From NCBI RefSeq assembly GCF_963662255.1, contig NC_085082.1, forward strand, positions 434,001 through 498,000: 64,000 nucleotides of DNA, read 5' to 3'. This stretch comes from Cinclus cinclus. Taxonomy: Eukaryota > Chordata > Aves > Passeriformes > Cinclidae. A model generated the notes under the pieces. It had not been told where the DNA came from and did not search any database. It saw only the letters and a program-made list of their open reading frames with translations. Of this stretch, positions 12,551 to 24,289 are shown one piece after another. The position numbers and the translations under genes were made by a program. How positions within the stretch are numbered: the stretch's first letter is position 1; each line of letters starts with the position of its first letter.

Positions 12551-13575
12551 CTGGGGGAAAAATGGGAATTTTGGGAAAAGGGGGAATTTGGGGACAGTTC
12601 TTGGGGCTATCGGGGATTTTTTGGGATTTTTTCCGGGATTTTTTGGGGATTTTTGGGGATTTTTTCCGGGATTTTTTTGGATTTTTTTCGAATTTTTAAA
12701 GGATTTTTTGGGGATTTTTTTGAGGATTTTTTGGGATTTTTTGGGGATTTTTTGGGGATTTTTTTGAGGATTTTTTGGGATTTTTTGGGGATTTTTTGAG
12801 GATTTTTTGGGGATTTTTCAGGGATTTTTCAGGGATTTTCTGGGAACTTTTGAGGATTTTTTGGGGATTTTTTGGGGATATTTTGGGGATTTTTGGGGAT
12901 TTTTTTCAGGATTTTTTGGGGATTTTTTGAGGATTTTTCAGGGATTTCTTGGGGATTTTTTTGCATTTTTTTCGAATTTTTTGAGGATTTTTTTGGATTT
13001 TTTGGGGATTTTTTGAGGATTTTTTGGAAATTTTTTGGGGATTTTTTGAGGATTTTTTGGGGATTTTTTTTGATTTTTGGGGGATTTTTTGGGGATTTTT
13101 TCAGGATTTTTTGGGAATTTTTGAGGATTTTTTGGGGATTTTTGGGGGATTTTTTGGGGATATTTTGGGATTTTTTTGGGGGACTTTTTGGGAATTTTTG
13201 AAGATTTTTTGGGAATTTTTGAGGATTTTTTTGGGGATTTTTGGGGATTTTTTTCAGGATTTTTCAGAGATTTCTTGGGGATTTTTTTGCATTTTTTTGG
13301 AATTTTTTGAGGATTTTTTTGGATTTTTTTGGGAATTTTTTGAGGATTTATTGGAATTTTTTTAGGGATTTTTTGGGGATTTTTTGAGGATTTTTTGGGG
13401 ATTTTTGGGGATTTTCTGGGGATTTTTCAGAGGAAAAATGGGATTTTCGAGGGAAAAAAAATTGGGGAGAAAGGGGAATTTGGGGAGGAGAAATGGGAAG
13501 AAAGGGGAATTTTGGGAGGGGTTTGGGGACTTTTGGCAATTGGGGGAATTTGGGCAATTCTGGGAGGCTGCGGAC

Positions 13576-13628
13576 GCTGACGGCAACGGGGCCGAGCTCG
13601 TCGTCCACGCCGAAGTCATTGGAATGTT
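13576..13628 (-). pseudogene. Truncated SIPA1L3 exon-4 copy 5
   Basis: Same fragment with a CCCACAG acceptor, the version found at the functional exon. Spacing 1078 bp. Confidence 0.92.
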
Positions 13629-14642
13629 CTGTGGGAAAAATGGGAATTTTGGGAAAAGGGGGAATTTGGGGACAGTTCTTGGGGCTATCGGGGATTTTTT
13701 GGGATTTTTTCCGGGATTTTTTGGGGATTTTTGGGGATTTTTTCCGGGATTTTTTTGGATTTTTTTCGAATTTTTAAAGGATTTTTTGGGGATTTTTTTG
13801 AGGATTTTTTGGGATTTTTTGGGGATTTTTTGGGGATTTTTTTGAGGATTTTTTGGGATTTTTTGGGGATTTTTTGAGGATTTTTTGGGGATTTTTCAGG
13901 GATTTTTCAGGGATTTTCTGGGAACTTTTGAGGATTTTTTGGGGATTTTTTGGGGATATTTTGGGGATTTTTGGGGATTTTTTTCAGGATTTTTTGGGGA
14001 TTTTTTGAGGATTTTTCAGGGATTTCTTGGGGATTTTTTTGCATTTTTTTCGAATTTTTTGAGGATTTTTTTGGATTTTTTGGGGATTTTTTGAGGATTT
14101 TTTGGAAATTTTTTGGGGATTTTTTGAGGATTTTTTGGGGATTTTTTTTGATTTTTGGGGGATTTTTTGGGGATTTTTTCAGGATTTTTTGGGAATTTTT
14201 GAGGATTTTTTGGGGATTTTTGGGGGATTTTTTGGGGATATTTTGGGATTTTTTTGGGGGACTTTTTGGGAATTTTTGAAGATTTTTTGGGAATTTTTGA
14301 GGATTTTTTTGGGGATTTTTGGGGATTTTTTTCAGGATTTTTCAGAGATTTCTTGGGGATTTTTTTGCATTTTTTTCGAATTTTTTGAGGATTTTTTTGG
14401 ATTTTTTTGGGAATTTTTTGAGGATTTATTGGAATTTTTTTAGGGATTTTTTGGGGATTTTTTGAGGATTTTTTGGGATTTTCTGGGGATTTTTCAGAGG
14501 AAAAATGGGATTTTCGAGGGAAAAAAAATTGGGGAGAAAGGGGAATTTGGGGAGGAGAAATGGGAAGAAAGGGGAATTTTGGGAGGGGTTTGGGGACTTT
14601 TGGCAATTGGGGGAATTTGGGCAATTCTGGGAGGCTGCGGAC

Positions 14643-14695
14643 GCTGACGGCAACGGGGCCGAGCTCGTCGTCCACGCCGAAGTCATTGGAATGTT
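14643..14695 (-). pseudogene. Truncated SIPA1L3 exon-4 copy 6
   Basis: Same fragment, CCCCCAG acceptor, 1067-bp spacing. The nearby 'gctattgggg' differs from 'gctatcgggg' in other units. Confidence 0.92.
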
Positions 14696-15708
14696 CTGGG
14701 GGAAAAATGGGAATTTTGGGAAAAGGGGGAATTTGGGGACAGTTCTTGGGGCTATTGGGGATTTTTTGGGATTTTTTCCGGGATTTTTTGGGGATTTTTG
14801 GGGATTTTTTCCGGGATTTTTTTGGATTTTTTTCGAATTTTTAAAGGATTTTTTGGGGATTTTTTTGAGGATTTTTGAGGATTTTTTGAGGATTTTTTGG
14901 GATTTTTTTGAGGATTTTTTGGGATTTTTTGGGGATTTTTTGAGGATTTTTTGGGGATTTTTCAGGGATTTTCTGGGAACTTTTGAGGATTTTTTGGGGA
15001 TTTTTTGGGGATATTTTGGGGATTTTTGGGGATTTTTTTCAGGATTTTTTGGGGATTTTTTGAGGATTTTTCAGGGATTTCTTGGGGATTTTTTTGCATT
15101 TTTTTCGAATTTTTTGAGGATTTTTTTGGATTTTTTGGGGATTTTTTGAGGATTTTTTGGAAATTTTTTGGGGATTTTTTGAGGATTTTTTGGGGATTTT
15201 TTTTGATTTTTGGGGGATTTTTTGGGGATTTTTTCAGGATTTTTTGGGAATTTTTGAGGATTTTTTGGGGATTTTTGGGGGATTTTTTGGGGATATTTTG
15301 GGATTTTTTTGGGGGACTTTTTGGGAATTTTTGAAGATTTTTTGGGAATTTTTGAGGATTTTTTTGGGGATTTTTGGGGATTTTTTTCAGGATTTTTCAG
15401 AGCTTTCTTGGGGATTTTTTTGCATTTTTTTCGAATTTTTTGAGGATTTTTTTGGATTTTTTTGGGAATTTTTTGAGGATTTATTGGAATTTTTTTAGGG
15501 ATTTTTTGGGGATTTTTTGAGGATTTTTTGGGGATTTTTGGGGATTTTCTGGGGATTTTTCAGAGGAAAAATGGGATTTTCGAGGGAAAAAAAATTGGGG
15601 AGAAAGGGGAATTTGGGGAGGAGAAATGGGAAGAAAGGGGAATTTTGGGAGGGGTTTGGGGACTTTTGGCAATTGGGGGAATTTGGGCAATTCTGGGAGG
15701 CTGCGGAC

Positions 15709-15761
15709 GCTGACGGCAACGGGGCCGAGCTCGTCGTCCACGCCGAAGTCATTGGAATGTT
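15709..15761 (-). pseudogene. Truncated SIPA1L3 exon-4 copy 7
   Basis: Same fragment, CCCCCAG acceptor, 1066-bp spacing. Confidence 0.92.
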
Positions 15762-16772
15762 CTGGGGGAAAAATGGGAATTTTGGGAAAAGGGGGAATTT
15801 GGGGACAGTTCTTGGGGCTATCGGGGATTTTTTGGGATTTTTTCCGGGATTTTTTGGGGATTTTTGGGGATTTTTTGGGATTTTTTCCGGGATTTTTTTG
15901 GATTTTTTTCGAATTTTTAAAGGATTTTTTGGGGATTTTTTTGAGGATTTTTGAGGATTTTTTGGGATTTTTTGGGATTTTTTTGAGGATTTTTTGGGAT
16001 TTTTTGGGGATTTTTTGAGGATTTTTTGGGGATTTTTCAGGGATTTTCTGGGAACTTTTGAGGATTTTTTGGGGATTTTTTGGGGATATTTTGGGGATTT
16101 TTGGGGATTTTTTTCAGGATTTTTTGGGGATTTTTTGAGGATTTTTCAGGGATTTCTTGGGGATTTTTTTGCATTTTTTTCGAATTTTTTGAGGATTTTT
16201 TTGGATTTTTTGGGGATTTTTTGAGGATTTTTTGGAAATTTTTTGGGGATTTTTTGAGGATTTTTTGGGGATTTTTTTTGATTTTTGGGGGATTTTTTGG
16301 GGATTTTTTCAGGATTTTTTGGGAATTTTTGAGGATTTTTTGGGGATTTTTGGGGGATTTTTTGGGGATATTTTGGGATTTTTTTGGGGGACTTTTTGGG
16401 AATTTTTGAAGATTTTTTGGGAATTTTTGAGGATTTTTTTGGGGATTTTTGGGGATTTTTTTCAGGATTTTTCAGAGCTTTCTTGGGGATTTTTTTGCAT
16501 TTTTTTCGAATTTTTTGAGGATTTTTTTGGATTTTTTTGGGAATTTTTTGAGGATTTATTGGAATTTTTTTAGGGATTTTTTGGGGATTTTTTGAGGATT
16601 TTTTGGGATTTTCTGGGGATTTTTCAGAGGAAAAATGGGATTTTCGAGGGAAAAAAAATTGGGGAGAAAGGGGAATTTGGGGAGGAGAAATGGGAAGAAA
16701 GGGGAATTTTGGGAGGGGTTTGGGGACTTTTGGCAATTGGGGGAATTTGGGCAATTCTGGGAGGCTGCGGAC

Positions 16773-16825
16773 GCTGACGGCAACGGGGCCGAGCTCGTCG
16801 TCCACGCCGAAGTCATTGGAATGTT
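16773..16825 (-). pseudogene. Truncated SIPA1L3 exon-4 copy 8
   Basis: Same fragment, CCCACAG acceptor, 1064-bp spacing. Confidence 0.92.
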
Positions 16826-17731
16826 CTGTGGGAAAAATGGGAATTTTGGGAAAAGGGGGAATTTGGGGACAGTTCTTGGGGCTATCGGGGATTTTTTGGG
16901 ATTTTTTCCGGGATTTTTTGGGGATTTTTGGGGATTTTTTCCGGGATTTTTTTGGATTTTTTTCGAATTTTTAAAGGATTTTTTGGGGATTTTTTTGAGG
17001 ATTTTTTGGGATTTTTTGGGGATTTTTTGGGGATTTTTTGAGGATTTTTTGGGGATTTTTCAGGGACTTTCTGGGAACTTTTGAGGATTTTTTGGGGATT
17101 TTTTGGGGATATTTTGGGGATTTTTGGGGATTTTTTTCAGGATTTTTTGGGGATTTTTTGAGGATTTTTCAGGGATTTCTTGGGGATTTTTTTGCATTTT
17201 TTTCGAATTTTTTGAGGATTTTTTTGGATTTTTTGCGGATTTTTTGAGGATTTTTTGGGGATTTTTTTCAGGATTTTTTGGGAATTTTTGAGGATTTTTT
17301 GGGGATTTTTGGGGGATTTTTTGGGGATATTTTGGGATTTTTTTGGGGGACTTTTTGGGAATTTTTGAAGATTTTTTGGGAATTTTTGAGGATTTTTTTG
17401 GGGATTTTGGGGGATTTTTTTCAGGATTTTTCAGAGCTTTCTTGGGGATTTTTTTGCATTTTTTTCGAATTTTTTGAGGATTTTTTTGGATTTTTTTGGG
17501 AATTTTTTGAGGATTTATTGGAATTTTTTTAGGGATTTTTTGGGGATTTTTTGAGGATTTTTTGGGATTTTCTGGGGATTTTTCAGAGGAAAAATGGGAT
17601 TTTCGAGGGAAAAAAAATTGGGGAGAAAGGGGAATTTGGGGAGGAGAAATGGGAAGAAAGGGGAATTTTGGGAGGGGTTTGGGGACTTTTGGCAATTGGG
17701 GGAATTTGGGCAATTCTGGGAGGCTGCGGAC

Positions 17732-17784
17732 GCTGACGGCAACGGGGCCGAGCTCGTCGTCCACGCCGAAGTCATTGGAATGTT
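17732..17784 (-). pseudogene. Truncated SIPA1L3 exon-4 copy 9
   Basis: Same fragment, CCCACAG acceptor, 959-bp spacing. In transcription order this is the first decoy acceptor met after exon 3. Confidence 0.92.
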
Positions 17785-18640
17785 CTGTGGGAAAAATGGG
17801 AATTTTGGGAAAAGGGGGAATTTGGGGACAGTTCTTGGGGCTATCGGGGATTTTTTGGGATTTTTTCCGGGATTTTTTGGGGATTTTTGGGGATTTTTTG
17901 GGATTTTTTCCGGGATTTTTTTGGATTTTTTTCGAATTTTTAAAGGATTTTTTGGGGATTTTTTTGAGGATTTTTTGAGGATTTTTTGGGATTTTTTTGA
18001 GGATTTTTGGGGATTTTTTGGGGATTTTTTGAGGATTTTTTTGGGGATTTTTCAGGGATTTTCTGGGAACTTTTGAGGATTTTTTGGGGATTTTTTGGGG
18101 ATTTTTGGGGATTTTTTTCAGGATTTTTTGGGGATTTTTTGAGGATTTTTCAGGGAATTCTTGGGGATTTTTTTGCATTTTTTTCGAATTTTTTGAGGAT
18201 TTTTTTGGATTTTTTGGGGATTTTTTGAGGATTTTTGAGGATTTTTTGAGGATTTTTTGAGGATTTTTTGGGATTATTTTTGAGGATTTTTTGGAAATTT
18301 TTTGGGGATTTTTTGAGGATTTTTTGGGGATTTTTTTTGATTTTTGGGGGATTTTTTGGGGATTTTTTCAGGATTTTTTGGGAATTTTTGAGGATTTTTT
18401 GGGGATTTTTGGGGGATTTTTTGGGGATATTTTGGGATTTTTTTGGGGGACTTTTTGGGAATTTTTGAAGATTTTTTGGGAATTTTTGAGGATTTTTTTG
18501 GGGATTTTTGGGGATTTTTTTCAGGATTTTTCAGAGATTTCTTGGGGATTTTTTTGCATTTTTTTCGAATTTTTTGAGGATTTTTTTGGATTTTTTTGGG
18601 AATTTTTTTGAGGATTTATTGGAATTTTTTTAGGGATTTT

Positions 18641-19105
18641 TTGGGGGATTTTTGGGGGATTTTTTGGGGATTTTTTGGGGATTTTTCAGGGATTTTCTGG
18701 GAACTTTTGAGGATTTTTTGGGGATTTTTTTGAGGATTTTTCAGGGATTTCATGGGGATTTTTTTGCATTTTTTTCGAATTTTTTGAGGATTTTTTTTGG
18801 ATTTTTTTGGGAATTTTTTGAGGATTTATTGGAATTTTTTTAGGGATTTTTTGGGGATTTTTTGAGGATTTTTTGAGGATTTTTGAGGATTTTTTGAGGA
18901 TTTTTTTGGGTTTTTTTTTTTTTATTTTTGGGGGATTTTTGGGGGATTTTTTGTGGGATTTTTTTTGGATTTTTTTCGAATTTTTTTCGGATTTTTTGGG
19001 GATTTTTTGGGGATTTTTTGAGGATTTTTGAGGATTTTTTTGGAATTTTTGGGGATATTTTTTTTTTGGATTTTTGGGGGATTTTTGGGGGATTTTTTGG
19101 GGAAA
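18641..19105. repeat. G/T-rich end of the SIPA1L3 intron-3 array, no exon fragment
   Basis: Continuation of GGGGATTTTTT units. A partial higher-order unit at 18,690-18,840 lacks the exon fragment. The tract ends in 'gggggattttttggggaaat' before the strand switch. Confidence 0.9.
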
Positions 19106-19119
19106 TTGGGAAATCCCAA
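19106..19119. other. Strand-polarity switch: palindrome TTGGGA-AA-TCCCAA
   Basis: At this point the plus strand changes from (GGGGATTTTTT)n on the left to (AAAAAATCCCC)n on the right, with no unrelated sequence between. TTGGGA and TCCCAA are perfect 6-bp arms separated by two A residues. The flanks are imperfect inverted repeats several kilobases long. Confidence 0.85.
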
Positions 19120-22100
19120 AAAAAGCCCCAAAAAATTCTCAAAAAAATCCCTAAAAATCCCCCAAAAAGTCACAACAGATTCCCAAAAAAATCCCCAAAA
19201 AATCCCCAAAAAATCCCCAAAAAATCCCCAAAAAATCCCCAAAAAATCCCCAAAAAATCCCCAAAAAAACCAAAAAAATCCCCGAAAAATCCCAAAAAAA
19301 TCTCCAAAAAATCCCCCAAAAATCCCAATAAAAAAGCCTAAAAAATCCCCCAAAAAAGCCTAAAAATACTTCAAAAATCCCCAAAAAATCCCCAAAAATC
19401 CTTAAAAAATTCCAAAAAAATCCCCAGAAATCCCCAAAAAAAAATCTCCAAAAAATCCCCAAAAAATCCCTAATAAAATCCCTAAAAATCCCCAAAAAAC
19501 TCCAAAAAAATCTCCAAAAAATCCCTGAAAAGTCCAAAAAAATCCCCCAAAAATTCCCAAAAAATCCTCAAAAAATCCCCAAAAATCCCAAAAAAAATCT
19601 CCTAAAAATCCCCAAAAAATCCCTCAAAAAATCTGAAAAAATTCCCAAAAAATCCCCAAAAATCCTTTAAAAATCTCAAAAAAATCCACAAAAAATCCCC
19701 AAAAATCCTTAAAAAATTCCAAAAAAATCCCCAAAAATCCTCAAAAAAATCCCCAAAAAAACCCAAAAAAATCCCCAAAAATCCCCAAAAAATCCCAAAA
19801 AATCCCCCACAAATCCCCAAAAAAAGCCTAAAAAATCCCCAAAAAACCCCAAAAAATCCCCAAAAATCCCCAAAAAATCCCTGAAAAATCCCAAAAAATC
19901 CCCCAAAAATCCCCCAAAAAAACCTAAAATATCCCTAAAAAATCCTTTAAAAATCCTTAAAAAATTCCACAAAAATCCACAAAAATCCCAAAAAAAATCC
20001 CAAAAAAAATCCCTAAAAAATCCCCAAAAAATCCTCAAAAATTCCCAGAACATCCCCAAAAAATTTCCAAAAAATCCCGAAAAAATCCCTGAAAAATCCC
20101 CCAAAAATCCCCAAAAAAATCCACAAAAAATCCCCAAAAACCCCCAAAAAAAAATCTCAAAAAAATCTCAAAAAAATCCCCAAAAAATCTCCTGAAAATC
20201 CCCAAAAAATCCCCAAAAAATCCCCAAAAAGCCTTAAAAAATTCCAAAAAAAACCCCAAAAATCCTTTAAAAATCCCAAAAAAAAATCCCCAAAAAATCT
20301 GAAAAAATCCCCAAAAAATCCCCAAAAATTCCTTAAAACTTTCCAAAAAAATCCCCAAAAATCCCCAAAAAAATCCCCAAAAAATCTGAAAAAATCCCAA
20401 AAAAATCCCCAAAAAATCTGAAAAAATCCCCAAAAATCCTTCAAAAATTCCAAAAAAATCCCCAAAATTCCCCAAAAAATCCCCCCAAAAAAATCTGAAA
20501 AAATCCCCAAAAAATCCCCAAAAATCCTTAAAAAATTCCAAAAAAATCCCCAAAAATTCCTTAAAAAATTCCAAAAAAATCCCCAAAAATCCCCAAAAAA
20601 TCTGAAAAAATCCCCAAAAAATCCCCAAAAATCCTTCAAAAATTCAAAAAAATCCCCAAAAATCCCCAAAAAATCCTTAAAAAAATTCCAAAAAAACCCC
20701 CAAAAAAATCCCCAAAAAATCCCCAAAAAATCTGAAAAAAATCCCCAAAAATTCCTTAAAAAACTCCAAAAAAATCCCCTAAAAATCCCCAAAAATCCTT
20801 CAAAAATTCCAAAAAAATCCCCAAAAATCCCCAAAAAATCCTTAAAAAAATTCCAAAAAAACCCTCAAAAATCCCCAAAAATCCCCAAAAAAACCCCCAA
20901 AAAAATCCCCAAAAAATCCCCAAAAAATCTGAAAAAAATCCCCAAAAATTCCTTAAAAAACTCCAAAAAAATCCCCTAAAAATCCCCAAAAATCCTTCAA
21001 AAATTCCAAAAAAATCCCCAAAAATCCCCAAAAAATCCTTAAAAAAATTCCAAAAAAACCCTCAAAAATCCCCAAAAATCCCCAAAAAAATTCCCAAAAA
21101 AATCCCCAAAAATCCCCAAAAAAATCCCCAAAAAATCTGAAAAAATCCCCAAAAAATCCCCAAAATTTCCTTAATAAATTCCAAAAAAATCCCCAAAAAT
21201 CCCCAAAAAAATCCCCAAAAAAATCCCCAAAAATTCCTTAATAAATTCCAAAAAAATCCCCAAAAATCCCCCAAAAAATCCCCAAAAAAATCCCCAAAAA
21301 ATCCCCAAAAAATCTGAAAAAATCCCCAAAAATTCCTTAAAAAATTCCAAAAAAATCCCCAAAAATCCCCAAAAAAATCCCCAAAAAATCCCAAAAAAAT
21401 CTGAAAAAATCCCCAAAAAATCCCCAAAAAATCCTTCCAAAATTCCAAAAAAATCCCCAAAAATCCCCAAAAATTCCTTAATAAATTCCAAAAAATCCCC
21501 AAAAATCCCAAAAAAATCCCCAAAAAAATCCCCAAAAATTCCTTAAAAAATTCCAAAAAAATCCCCAAAAATCCCCCAAAAAATCCCCAAAAAAATCCCC
21601 CAAAAATCCCCAAAAAATCTGAAAAAATCCCCAAAAATTCCTTAAAAAATTCCAAAAAAATCCCCTAAAAATCCCCAAAAATCCTTCCAAAATTCCAAAA
21701 AAATCCCCAAAAAATCCCCAAAAAAAATCCCCAAAAATCCTTTAAAAATCCTTCAAAAATCCACATAAAATCCCCAAAAAGTCCTTAAAAAATTCCAAAA
21801 AAATCCCCAAAAATCCCCAAAAAATCTGAAAAAATCCCCAAAAAATCCCCAAAAATCCTTAAAAAATTCCAAAAAAATCCCCAAAAATATCCCCAAAAAA
21901 TCCCAAAAAAATCTGAAAAAATCCCCAAAAAATCCCAAAAAAATCCTTCCAAAATTCAAAAAAAATCCCCAAAAATCCCCAAAAAATCCTTAAAAAAATT
22001 CCAAAAAAACCCCCAAAAAAATCTCAAAAAATCTCAAAAAAATCCCCAAAAATGCCCAAAAAATCCCAAAAAATCCCCCACAAATCCCCCAAAAAATCCC

Positions 22101-23010
22101 CAAAAAATCCCCAAGAAATCCCCAAAAAATCCCCCCAAAAAAATCCCGAAAAAAAAAACCAAAAAATCCCCAAAAAACCCAAAAAATCCCCAAAAAATCC
22201 CTGAAAAATCCCAAAAAATCCCCCAAAAATCCCCAAAAAAAGCCTAAAATATCCCCAAAAAATCCCCAAAAATCCTTAAAAAATTCCACAAAAATCCACA
22301 AAAATCCCAAAAAAACCCCTAAAAAATTCCAAAAAAATCCCCAAAAAATCCCTGAAAAATCCCAAAAAATCCTCAAAAAATCCCCCAAAAAATCCTCAAA
22401 AATCCCCAAAAAAATCCCCAAAAAAATCCCCAAAAAATCCCCAAAAAAATCCCCAAAAAATCTGAAAAAAATCCCCAAAAAATCCCCAAAAATCCTTAAA
22501 AAATTCCAAAAAAATCCCCAAAAATCCCAAAAAATCCTTTAAAAATTCCTAAAAATCCCCAAAAATCCCCAAAAAAATCCCCAAAAAAATCCCCAAAAAA
22601 ATCCCCAAAAAAATCCCCAAAAAAATCCCCAAAAAATCCCCAAAAAATCCCCAAAAAAATCCCCAAAAAATCCCCAAAAAATCTGAAAAAATCCCCAAAA
22701 AATCCTTAAAAAAATTCCAAAAAAACCCCCAAAAAAATCTCAAAAAATCTCAAAAAAATCCCCAAAAATCCCAAAAAATCCTTTAAAAATTCCAAAAAAA
22801 TCCCCAAAAATCCCCAAAAAAATCCCCAAAAAAATCCCCAAAAATCCCCAAAAAAATCCCCAAAAAAATCCCCAAAAAATCCCCAAAAAATCCCCAAAAA
22901 AATCCCCAAAAAAATCTGAAAAAAATCCCCAAAAAATCCTTAAAAAAATTCCAAAAAAACCCCCAAAAAAATCTCAAAAAATCTCAAAAAAATCCCCAAA
23001 AATCCCCCAA
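19120..23010. repeat. C/A-rich satellite (AAAAAATCCCC)n, SIPA1L3 intron 3
   Basis: Inverse-polarity counterpart of the 8.6-19.1 kb array. The basic unit is 'aaaaaatccccaaaaatcc', with recurrent 'cttaaaaaattcc' and 'aaaaaatctgaaaaaatcc' markers every ~100-250 bp. No exon-4 fragment is present. The transcribed (minus) strand is G/U-rich. Confidence 0.93.
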
Positions 23011-23036
23011 CCCCCCCCCAAAGAAACCCCCGAAGA

Positions 23037-23100
23037 AATCCCCTCCCCTCCCCCTCCCCTCCCCTCCCCTCCCCTCCCCCTCCCCTCCCCTCCCCCCCCA
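23037..23100 (-). repeat. (GGGGA)n G-run tract just inside SIPA1L3 intron 3
   Basis: Plus 'cccctccccctcccctcccc'; on the transcribed strand G4-5 runs separated by single A residues begin within a few bases of the exon-3 donor (GT at 23,100-23,101). It has the sequence form of a strong G-quadruplex at DNA and RNA level. Confidence 0.85.
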
Positions 23101-23101
23101 C

Positions 23102-24107
23102 CTTTGCCATGGAAGTATTCCCGGTAGTAGCGCGCCCCGAGGTCGGCGTGTTCCACGCCGCAGCCGCGCGGCCTCCGGCCGTTCCTGGGCCGTTCCCTCG
23201 GCGGCTCCAGCACCGAAACTCCGGCGTTGGCCGCTCCGCGTTCCGCCAACGTCGCCGGCGACGCCGATCCGGCGAAGCTGACGTCGCGTTCCCCGCGCCC
23301 GCCGCCGATCTCGTTGCGGAAGTGAGGGCAGCTCAACAAGAGCTCGTTGCTGGTGTCGTCGCCTAAATCCCGTTCCAAGTTTTCCTTGCGGTTGGAATCC
23401 TCCGCGCCGCAAAAGCCGGGCTCGGATCCCGCCGAAGCGGCCGACGCGCCCGTCGCCGTGTTCCGACGGCGCGTTCCGGCGCCGACGACGGAAACGGCCT
23501 CGAAGAAAATGCTCTGAACGTCAAAATGGGCGAAACCTTTCCGGCAGATCCAAGATTTTGCCGGTTCCGGGACTCGGGGTTCTTCGGGGTCTTTGGCATC
23601 GCCGTCGTGCCGGGAGTTGCGCAGCTTCTTGAAGACGGAGTCGTCGTTTTTGACGCAGCGCCGGCGCGGTTTCTCCTTGCGCCGCGGCGTTTCCGCGCCG
23701 ACGGCGCAAAATTCCGGTTTTTTAGTCCGGAATTCGTCGAGCATCTCGAAGAAGCTTTGCTCCGGAATTCCTTGGACGTCGATGGAAGAGGTGCTGCCGT
23801 ACTCGCGGAACAATCCGGCGCCGCCGACGCAATTCCCGCGCGCCTCCGGCGTCTCTTCGGGATCGCACTCGCTCAACGTCGCCTCGCTGCTGCTCCGCTG
23901 ACGCAACGGAATTCCCGAAAATCCCGCTTGGAATTCCGCGTCCTTGCAGCGTCGGCCGGCTCTTCGAGCCGAGCGGTGAAAGGGTCGGAAATCCCCGGAA
24001 TTCCCGGCGGATCCGTCGGAAACTTTGGCGCGCGGGGGCCACTCGGCCACGCGGGCGCGGACGCCCATTTTGGGAACGTTGGGGATGTCGGAGCGTTGGG
24101 AATTCAT
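23102..24107 (-). CDS. SIPA1L3: SIPA1L3 N-terminal coding exon (start codon)
   Basis: 1,006 nt: 335 codons plus one base, leaving in phase 1 at AAAG|GTGGGG, which matches the phase-1 entry of exon 4. The frame begins MNSQRSDIPNVPKMGVRARV and contains family blocks in order: PKMGVRARVAEWPPR, SSSEATLSECDPEE, FREYGSTSSIDVQG (residues ~105-118), FAHFDVQSIFFE, RRNTATGASAASA, ENLERDLGDDTSNELLLSCP and EHADLGARYYREYFHGK at the end. These match the N-terminal region of SIPA1L3, a Rap GTPase regulator. The PKMGVRARV block lies about 12 residues from the start here but, as I recall, much further in for mammals, so this N-terminus looks shorter. I chose ATG at 24,107 because it is the first in-frame Met after the upstream acceptor. 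Codon use is very GC-rich. Confidence 0.95.
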
Positions 24108-24238
24108 GATCCCGGCGGGAATTGCGGGATGAGGGAGGGGCTCACGGCAAGAGCGGGATTCGGTCGGGGGAAAACGGGAAGGGAGGAAGGAACGGCGGGA
24201 AAAGGGCGGAGCGGCGGCGGCGACGCATGGCGGGAGAT
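24108..24238 (-). other. SIPA1L3: SIPA1L3 5'UTR part of exon 3 with a 28-codon upstream ORF
   Basis: A good acceptor, TTTCCTCCCCGCAG, ends at plus 24,239. The leader it would create has an upstream ATG (24,226-24,228) in the context CGCC-ATG-C, opening a 28-codon ORF (Arg run, then Pro/Phe-rich) that stops at TGA (24,142-24,144), 34 nt before the main ATG and out of frame with it. This is consistent with translational damping. The acceptor choice is inferred. Confidence 0.5.
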
Positions 24239-24289
24239 CTGCGGGGAGGAAATGGGAATTCTGGGAATTCTGCAGGGAGCGAATTCGGG

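Larger units (their letters stand above)
8606..18640. repeat. Higher-order satellite, ~1.07-kb units of 'ggggattttttgagg' with embedded exon-4 fragments
   Basis: The plus strand consists of GGGGATTTTTT/GAGGATTTTTT units arranged in a higher-order repeat. Landmarks recur in the same order: an exon-4 fragment, 'aatgggaattttgggaaaag', 'ggacagttcttggggctatc', a long G/T tract, and 'gaaaaatgggattttcgagg' then 'ggcaattgggggaatttggg'. Distances between successive exon fragments are about 999, 1078, 793, 1076, 1078, 1067, 1066, 1064 and 959 bp. The array lies in SIPA1L3 intron 3, immediately upstream (minus sense) of exon 4, and has evidently grown from that exon's acceptor edge. Confidence 0.95.
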
